Made by a program: the position numbers and the translations under genes. This document shows positions 24,972-30,753 of a stretch of DNA of 30,753 nt, in pieces; the first letter of the stretch is position 1, and every line of letters starts with the position of its first letter. Source of the stretch: an uncultured Alphaproteobacteria bacterium. Its GTDB lineage: Bacteria > Pseudomonadota > Alphaproteobacteria > Rs-D84. The stretch spans positions 1-30,753 of the forward strand of contig CANQCM010000002.1 in NCBI GenBank assembly GCA_947589625.1, read 5' to 3'. The notes under the pieces were generated by a model that searched no databases, was not told the origin of the DNA, and saw only the letters and a program-made list of their open reading frames with translations.

Positions 24972-26270
24972 ATGCAGCGGAGTGCCGTTTGGATTCTTAC
25001 ATTTTTAATTACAATGCCAGCATTTGCTGATGCGCGGTTGCCCATTGTAAATGTTGCCGCAGGCAGTGTTTCTGCCCGCAGTGCGTTTGGTGAATCTGTA
25101 CCCGTTACACCTGTTGCAAAAACTGAAATTGCAAAATCAGAACCTAAAAAAACAGTTGTTGCGCGCAATACGAAAAAAACTGAATCGGTGGCAAAGCCTG
25201 CGGTTGATACTGGTGCGCAAATTGCCAGTAATGAAATTTTATCGCCGCGTCGCCCCAGTTCTGATTTATGGGCGCATAATGACACACCGTTGCGTATGCC
25301 AAATGCAAATGAATTTTCTGTAATCAGCGCAAATTACGCATTGCCCGAAGAAAGCATTGATGGCGCACCTTTGCGTGCGTCTGCGCCTGTTGTGGCATCT
25401 GTTGCGCCAGTTGTGCCTGTGGCGCAACCAATGTCTGAAATTGACGCGCAAATTGCACGGTTAAACGAATTACAACGACGCGCAGAAGAATCGGTGACAC
25501 GCACCGCAACGCCTGTGGCGCCGAAAAAAGTTGTGTCGCGGTCAGAGTTGATGGCACGAAATACAAAATCAGAACCTGCTGCTGCACCAAAAACAACCAC
25601 CGCCCCAGAAAAAACAGAATCGGTGTCATTGCATCGTATGGTTGTGCCAATGGACGATGTAATTGTGCGCGCAGTGGAAAAATCTGAATCGCCACGCATC
25701 GCGTCTGTGCGAAATGAAATGTCCCAGATGTCGCCAACCGAATTACGCAAGGCGTTTCATAAAACATTTTTATCAGAAAATAAACACCTGTCTACATATC
25801 AAATAGATGACCGATTTGATGTCGCCAGTGAAATTGCAACAACTAACGATGGTTTTACCGCACACCGTGATTTGTCTGAATCAGGTGGTATTCGTCCATT
25901 AGAAATAAAGATTAAATTCCGTAACGAAGATGCGGCACTGTCGCGCGATAATTATAACCTGTTGACAGAATATGCCAGCATTGTTCTTACCAATCCGACA
26001 CGCGTTATCCAAGTGTCAATCCCAGAACGCATGACAACAGATTCGGACAATCGCAAATTGGCGGCGCGCCGTTTGGCAATTGTTGAACAGGTATTACGTG
26101 ATTCTGGTGTTTCTGAATACCGCATTTTGCCAGTATTGTCACAACGCGATGAAGAGGGTTTTGTTTTGCGTATGATTTCATCAGATCAATACGAAACATT
26201 GACCAAGCAACGGCGCGATATGTTTGGCGATACAGTCAGCAAGAAAACATATAAAAGTATGTCTTGGTAA
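24972..26270 (+). CDS. secreted protein with degenerate OmpA-like C-terminal domain
   Basis: The 432-aa protein starts with a short signal peptide (cleavage after TMPAFA). The middle (about 30-260) is low complexity, rich in Ala, Val, Pro, Lys and Thr, with a brief coiled-coil-like stretch (IDAQIARLNELQRRAEE). From about 305 the sequence follows the OmpA peptidoglycan-binding fold in outline: IKIKFRNEDAALSRDNYNLL, ASIVLTNPTRVIQVSI, then NRKLAARRLAIVEQVLRDSG and YRILPVL. The aspartate that normally binds diaminopimelate (the GHTD position) appears replaced, while the RR pair remains. A periplasmic, wall-associated role is inferred. The ATG at 24972 is chosen for the ribosome site and signal peptide. 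It lies directly after murG and 8 nt before comF. Confidence 0.75.
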   Translation: MQRSAVWILTFLITMPAFADARLPIVNVAAGSVSARSAFGESVPVTPVAKTEIAKSEPKKTVVARNTKKTESVAKPAVDTGAQIASNEILSPRRPSSDLWAHNDTPLRMPNANEFSVISANYALPEESIDGAPLRASAPVVASVAPVVPVAQPMSEIDAQIARLNELQRRAEESVTRTATPVAPKKVVSRSELMARNTKSEPAAAPKTTTAPEKTESVSLHRMVVPMDDVIVRAVEKSESPRIASVRNEMSQMSPTELRKAFHKTFLSENKHLSTYQIDDRFDVASEIATTNDGFTAHRDLSESGGIRPLEIKIKFRNEDAALSRDNYNLLTEYASIVLTNPTRVIQVSIPERMTTDSDNRKLAARRLAIVEQVLRDSGVSEYRILPVLSQRDEEGFVLRMISSDQYETLTKQRRDMFGDTVSKKTYKSMSW

Positions 26271-26278
26271 TTCATATT

Positions 26279-27022
26279 ATGAATTGCGTGATAAAATCTG
26301 TTAAAAATTTCCTGAATAATATTTGTGAATTTGTTTTTCCGTCATCTTGTCCATTGTGCGGTGCGCGTGTTTCTGTTCATGGCGAATTGTGTCCAGATTG
26401 TTGGTGTGCGTTTAATTGGATTTCAAATCCGAAATGTTGCAAGTGCGGTTACCCGTTTCCTGCAAATCTGGATTTAGGTGCGCACCCGATGTGTCCGACA
26501 TGTGCCGCAGGTAATTGTGAACTGGATTTGATACGGTCTGCGTGTGTATATGATGACGCGTCGCGCGGTGCAATGTTGCCTTTTAAGCATGGCGGACGAA
26601 TTAAGTATGGTCGGTTTATGTCACGTGCAATGATTTGGGCTTTGCGTGATACTGATATCCGACCTGATGTTGTAATGCCTGTACCGTTGGCATATTTGCG
26701 GTTGTGTCGGCGCAGTTATAATCAGGCAACAATTCTGGCGCGCCCGATTGCGCGTGCGTATGGTGTGCGCCTAGATTTGAATTCTGTGCGCCGCAAATAT
26801 CGCCCAAATATGGGACATAAAAGTTCGCGCGAACGCGCAGAAAATATTCGCGGTGTGTTTTCTGTACGCACACCAGACACAGTTCGTGGCAAAAAGATTT
26901 TATTGGTTGATGATGTTATGACATCGGGCGCAACATTTGCCGAATTGCGTCGTGTGTTAATGCACTCGGGTGCGTCTGCTGTTTATGGGGTTACTTTCTG
27001 TCGGGTTGTGCATGCGATTTAA
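26279..27022 (+). CDS. comF: ComF-family amidophosphoribosyltransferase-like protein
   Basis: The 247-aa protein has an N-terminal zinc-ribbon region with four CxxC pairs (CPLC, CPDC with CCKC, CPTC). A phosphoribosyltransferase domain follows, whose PRPP-binding loop reads ILLVDDVMTSGATF. This is the standard ComF layout. ComF is needed for handling single-stranded DNA in natural transformation in several bacteria, but the gene is widespread in non-competent species too. No Shine-Dalgarno sequence precedes ATG 26279, which lies 8 nt after the upstream stop, suggesting coupled translation. Confidence 0.9.
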   Translation: MNCVIKSVKNFLNNICEFVFPSSCPLCGARVSVHGELCPDCWCAFNWISNPKCCKCGYPFPANLDLGAHPMCPTCAAGNCELDLIRSACVYDDASRGAMLPFKHGGRIKYGRFMSRAMIWALRDTDIRPDVVMPVPLAYLRLCRRSYNQATILARPIARAYGVRLDLNSVRRKYRPNMGHKSSRERAENIRGVFSVRTPDTVRGKKILLVDDVMTSGATFAELRRVLMHSGASAVYGVTFCRVVHAI

Positions 27023-27045
27023 TTGCGACAAAATCAAACTATGAC

Positions 27046-27073
27046 TTTACTTTTATTTTTAATTTGCTAGGAT
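27046..27073 (+). promoter_or_regulatory. promoter of the DUF2147-valS-thioesterase operon
   Basis: TTTACT (27046-27051), a 16-bp spacer and TAGGAT (27068-27073). The leader is about 25 nt with an AGGGAA ribosome site before ATG 27105. Confidence 0.5.
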
Positions 27074-27104
27074 TTATCAAGTTTACACACAGGGAACACA
27101 CAAT

Positions 27105-27614
27105 ATGAAAATACGCGCGTTTTTTGCATTTATGGTTGCTTTTTTGCCATCGGTCGCATGTGTGGCGTTGCCTTTGACGGGGCTGTATCAGACAATTGAC
27201 GACAAAACAAATGCGCCAAAATCTATTGTTATGCTGTACCAAGATGGCGAAAATTTGGCTGGGCGAATTGTTGCGTTGTATGATGAAAACGGCAAAATTT
27301 CTGAAACCGTGCAAAATGCAACCAAAACCGCAAGTCATGTTGACGGCGCGCCGTTGGTCGTTGGACTGGATATAATCTGGAATATGAAATGGAACGATAA
27401 AGACGCGCGATATTCTGGGGGTAAAATAATGGACCCTGAAAACGGTAAAGTGTACAGCAGCCTTATTTGGCAGGCTGACGATGCGTTAAATGTGCGCGGT
27501 AAAATTGGGCCGTTGGGACGCACCCAGAAATGGCATACCGTAAATACTGACGACATGCCCACAGAATTAAAAAACATTGATACAAATAACTGGAAACCAA
27601 CAATACGGAAATAA
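27105..27614 (+). CDS. DUF2147-family secreted protein
   Basis: A 169-aa protein with an N-terminal signal peptide (hydrophobic to about residue 20). The conserved DUF2147 pattern follows: GLYQTIDD, KSIVMLYQDGENLAGRIVAL, GLDIIW, a SGGKIMDPENGKVYSS strand and VRGKIGPLGRTQKWH. The family is a small periplasmic beta-barrel-like domain of unknown biochemical role, common in proteobacteria. It heads an operon: valS begins 2 nt after its stop codon. Confidence 0.85.
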   Translation: MKIRAFFAFMVAFLPSVACVALPLTGLYQTIDDKTNAPKSIVMLYQDGENLAGRIVALYDENGKISETVQNATKTASHVDGAPLVVGLDIIWNMKWNDKDARYSGGKIMDPENGKVYSSLIWQADDALNVRGKIGPLGRTQKWHTVNTDDMPTELKNIDTNNWKPTIRK

Positions 27615-27616
27615 AA

Positions 27617-30022
27617 ATGAATATAGAATTGGGAAAAAACATAAACACGCGCGAACTGGAAACGCGGATTCAGGAATTTTGGGATAAAAATAATTTCTGG
27701 AATAACGATGTGAAATCGGACAAACCGCCGTTCTGTGTTATGATGCCGCCACCAAATGTTACAGGTAGTCTGCACATGGGGCATGCGCTGGATAATGTTT
27801 TAACAGATATTATTTGCCGTTATAAACGTATGTGTGGTTATGATGTTTTGTGGCAACCTGGTACAGATCATGCGTCAATTGCGACACAATTACTGGTTGA
27901 ACGCGATTTGTCCAAGCGCGGTATTAATCCGCGTTCTTTGACCAAAGACGAATTGTTGGATATTGCGTGGAAATGGAAAGCAGACAAGGGCGGTCAAATT
28001 ATGCACCAATTGCATACTTTGGGCGTGACGCCTGTGTGGCAACGCGAAAGATTTACCATGGACGACGGTTTGTCGCGCGCAGTTATAAAACTGTTTGTGA
28101 AAATGTATCGTCAGGGTTTAATTTATCGTGAAAAAAGTTTGGTAAATTGGTGCCCAAAACAGATGACATCTGTTTCTGATCTCGAGGTTGAAACACGCGA
28201 AGAACACGGCAAGTTTTATTATTTTAATTATCCGTTGGTGGGTGGCGGTTTTGTTGAGATTGCAACAACACGACCTGAAACTTTGTTTGGTGACCAGGCG
28301 ATTGCGATTCACCCAGAAAACGAAAAATTAAAACATTTAATTGGGCGGCGTGCGATTATACCGCTGACAAATATTGAAATTCCGATTATTGCAGACGAAC
28401 ATGCTGACCCTGAAAAAGGTACAGGCGCAGTGAAAATTACACCTGCACATGATTTTGACGACTGGGCTGTGGGTTTGCGTCATAATTTGACGCCAGTATG
28501 TATTTTGACGCCAGACGCAAAATTAAACGATTCTGATGTCGTGCCTGAAAAATATCGTGGCATGGACAGATTTACTGCACGTGCCGAAGTTATCAAAGAT
28601 ATTGAATCTGCAGGGCTGCTGACCAAAATAGAAGATAAAATTATTCCCACGCCATATTCTGAACGCGGCGGTGTGGTTGTTGAACCGTATCTGACAGAAC
28701 AATGGTTTGTTGATGCGAAAAAATTATCTGTTGCGGCAACTGCGGCGGTAGAATCTGGAAAAATTACATTTATGCCCGATCATAGATACAATCTGTTTAT
28801 GTCGTGGATGCGTGATATTCGCCAATGGCCAATTTCGCGTCAGTTGTGGTGGGGGCATCGCATACCTGCATGGTATGACGCAGACGGCAATGTTTATGTC
28901 GCAGAATCAGAACAAGAAGCAATCGCGCAATCTGGCGGTCGTGAATTAACGCGTGATAATGATGTTTTGGATACTTGGTTTTCATCTGCGCTGTGGCCGT
29001 TTTCAACATTAGGCTGGCCTGATGAAACCCCAGAATTGAAAAAGTATTATCCAACCAGTTTGTTGTATACTGGCGCAGATATTATATTCTTTTGGGTTGC
29101 GCGTATGATAATGATGGGTTTGTATGTTATGGGCGATATTCCATTTCATACAGTAAATTTCCACGGACTTGTTCGCGATTCCAAGGGGCAGAAAATGTCC
29201 AAGACCAAAGGCAATGGCACAGACCCATTGACCGCGGTTGATAAATTTGGTTCTGACGCTTTGCGTTATTGGATTGCAACTGCGCCAATTGGTACTGATT
29301 TACGATACAGCGATGACGAAGTAAAACGCGGTTCAAAATTGCTGACAAAATTATGGAATGCGGCGCGTTATGTGCTGATGAATCTGACCGATTTTGATCC
29401 AAGTTCAAAACCTGTATCGGTGGAAAATCGCCTGATAGAAGACCGATGGGTTTTAAAAGAATTAAATAAAACAATTGCCGATGTTCGCCGTAATCTTGAT
29501 AAATACGATAATTATAATTCGCGTGCGGCAATTGATACATTCTTTTATGAAATATTCTGCGATAAATATTTGGAATTTATCAAAGACCGTTTTTGGTCGC
29601 CTGAAAAATATGGCACAGAATCCAAGGCGGCGGCGCAATGGACTTTATGGACAGTATTGCGTGCGATTATTGGAATGTACGCGCCATTTATTCCATTTTT
29701 AACCGAAGAATTATGGCAGAAAATTTATCAACAATACGAAGGCGGCGAAACATTGCACCTGACGGCATTCCCAGAAACAAAACCAGAATATGATACCGAT
29801 GTATCGCAGATGCAAATTGCACTGGATATATTAAAAACGGTGCGTGGTCTGCGTACAGAACGCAAGGTTGGCAATGGTGCAAAACTAGAAACATTAACTG
29901 TGCCAAATGATACGCCTGAATCTTTGTTGGGTGTGATTAAATCTGCGGCGCGCGCCAATAATATTGAATTTGGCGAAAGGGTTGATTTCGTTATTGCAGA
30001 AAATAATATTCAGGGGGAATAA
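27617..30022 (+). CDS. valS: valyl-tRNA synthetase, short form
   Basis: Charges tRNA-Val. This class I synthetase has the HIGH motif as HMGH (residues 53-56) in PPNVTGSLHMGH and KMSKS as KMSKT (from residue 526). The CP1 editing domain is intact with ATTRPETLFGD and GTGAVKITPAHDFDDW. WCPK and DVLDTWFSSALWPF are also typical. Length is 801 aa against about 870-950 in many bacteria. The sequence stops soon after the anticodon-binding domain, so the C-terminal coiled-coil arm that contacts tRNA is missing. The stop codon is followed at once by the thioesterase ATG, and DUF2147 lies 2 nt upstream, so the three genes are one operon. Confidence 0.96.
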   Translation: MNIELGKNINTRELETRIQEFWDKNNFWNNDVKSDKPPFCVMMPPPNVTGSLHMGHALDNVLTDIICRYKRMCGYDVLWQPGTDHASIATQLLVERDLSKRGINPRSLTKDELLDIAWKWKADKGGQIMHQLHTLGVTPVWQRERFTMDDGLSRAVIKLFVKMYRQGLIYREKSLVNWCPKQMTSVSDLEVETREEHGKFYYFNYPLVGGGFVEIATTRPETLFGDQAIAIHPENEKLKHLIGRRAIIPLTNIEIPIIADEHADPEKGTGAVKITPAHDFDDWAVGLRHNLTPVCILTPDAKLNDSDVVPEKYRGMDRFTARAEVIKDIESAGLLTKIEDKIIPTPYSERGGVVVEPYLTEQWFVDAKKLSVAATAAVESGKITFMPDHRYNLFMSWMRDIRQWPISRQLWWGHRIPAWYDADGNVYVAESEQEAIAQSGGRELTRDNDVLDTWFSSALWPFSTLGWPDETPELKKYYPTSLLYTGADIIFFWVARMIMMGLYVMGDIPFHTVNFHGLVRDSKGQKMSKTKGNGTDPLTAVDKFGSDALRYWIATAPIGTDLRYSDDEVKRGSKLLTKLWNAARYVLMNLTDFDPSSKPVSVENRLIEDRWVLKELNKTIADVRRNLDKYDNYNSRAAIDTFFYEIFCDKYLEFIKDRFWSPEKYGTESKAAAQWTLWTVLRAIIGMYAPFIPFLTEELWQKIYQQYEGGETLHLTAFPETKPEYDTDVSQMQIALDILKTVRGLRTERKVGNGAKLETLTVPNDTPESLLGVIKSAARANNIEFGERVDFVIAENNIQGE

Positions 30023-30753
30023 ATGTCCACAGATGTATTGCGCGAAAAACGCATATTGCACGCGTACCAGTGCGACCGTCATGGTAATATGCGTCCTTTG
30101 GTTTTGATGAATGAATTGCAAGCCATGGGCGACCGCCACGCAGAAGAATTAGGCGTTGGATATGCTTATTGTCAGGCAGCAGGTATTGCGTGGGTTGTGA
30201 CGCATTATTTGGTTGATATAATTGAAATGCCAACAGAACGCGAAGAACTGGAATTAACATCTTGGCCATCGTGTCAAGACGCACTGCGTGCAACGCGTGA
30301 TTTTGAAGTTCGGGGCGTAGACGGGCGTTTGCTGGTGCGCGCAACATCACAGTGGGTGTTAATAGATATGGCGGCGCGGCGACCTGTGCGTCTGGACGAA
30401 AAGTTGCCTAAATGGACAGATTGCAAAGTTCGCGCATGGGACAGAAAATTTGAAAAGTTTCCTGATTTCGTGGCTCAAAAAACGCATGTGTTCAAATGTC
30501 GGTTTGATGATATTGATGTAAATCAACACATAAATAATGCAGTCTATGCCGTGTGGGCGACAGAAAGCGTAGGATATGAATACCGCAACACGCATAAATT
30601 GCGCCGTATTGAATTAAACTATAAAAAAGAAATCAATACCACCACACCCGAAGTTCAAGTTGATGTTGCGATTGACGGATTGACCACACATCATAAAATT
30701 CGCACAGGCGATGTTGACCACGCGATTGTAGTGTGCCAGTGGGAGGATTTAGT
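30023..30753 (+). CDS. acyl-ACP thioesterase (FatA-like), 3' end beyond the window
   Basis: The open frame from ATG 30023 reaches the window end without a stop (243 full codons). It has two hotdog-like halves. The second contains DIDVNQHINNAVYAVWATES, the acyl-ACP thioesterase signature with the catalytic Asn and His (NxH) region, and the first has AGIAWVVTHYLVDI and RPLVLMNELQAMGDRH. The enzyme releases free fatty acids from acyl carrier protein. A GGGGG-type ribosome site lies in the end of valS, with zero spacing between stop and start. The C-terminal few residues are not seen. Confidence 0.87.
   Translation, partial: MSTDVLREKRILHAYQCDRHGNMRPLVLMNELQAMGDRHAEELGVGYAYCQAAGIAWVVTHYLVDIIEMPTEREELELTSWPSCQDALRATRDFEVRGVDGRLLVRATSQWVLIDMAARRPVRLDEKLPKWTDCKVRAWDRKFEKFPDFVAQKTHVFKCRFDDIDVNQHINNAVYAVWATESVGYEYRNTHKLRRIELNYKKEINTTTPEVQVDVAIDGLTTHHKIRTGDVDHAIVVCQWEDL

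Overview
The window is 30.7 kb of ordinary bacterial chromosome: dense coding on both strands, standard code with TGA used as stop, moderate to low GC, and no tRNA, rRNA, insertion sequence, phage or CRISPR array that I can see. Gene content points to an uncultured, probably host-associated alphaproteobacterium. The evidence is a cysteine-free L31, alphaproteobacterial-looking L21/L27 and SuhB-like sequences, pyruvate phosphate dikinase, a cluster of five VirB6/TrbL-like membrane proteins reminiscent of Rickettsiales, and a lysozyme-inhibitor-like lipoprotein. This assignment is inference from protein character only.

Layout. 71-2728 is pyruvate phosphate dikinase. 2892-8056 holds two large secreted cysteine-rich proteins (714 and 726 aa) that flank rplU-rpmA and are diverged paralogues of each other. 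Convergent to them is a DnaQ-type exonuclease (8079-8759), which is divergent from a UvrD/PcrA helicase (8821-10911). 10908-17475 is the most unusual region: four overlapping or near-contiguous minus-strand VirB6/TrbL-like genes and a fifth, divergent one, with no other type IV secretion component beside them. Next come an unrecognised 171-aa protein, rpmE, and an inositol-monophosphatase/SuhB-like protein that has lost its metal-binding residues. 19143-26270 is an envelope block: class A penicillin-binding protein, MliC-like lipoprotein, mraY, ftsW, murG and a secreted protein with a degenerate OmpA-like end. The end of the window has comF, a DUF2147 protein, a short valS and the 5' part of an acyl-ACP thioesterase.

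How the parts work together. PBP1A makes and cross-links peptidoglycan from lipid II, which MraY and MurG assemble; FtsW polymerises glycan at the septum. The MliC-like lipoprotein could shield the wall from host lysozyme, and the OmpA-like protein may touch the wall. murD and murC, which usually sit among these genes, are not here. The VirB6-like set probably forms inner-membrane channel or scaffold parts for a secretion machine whose ATPases and core proteins would be encoded elsewhere.

Regulation visible in the sequence. Many transcription units start with an extended -10 box of the form TGATATAAT, or TATAAT with a TTGNNN -35. In five cases the -10 lies only 6-10 nt upstream of the start codon with no Shine-Dalgarno sequence, implying leaderless mRNAs. 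Four clear intrinsic terminators (after ppdK, after each cysteine-rich gene and after rpmA) separate the first units.
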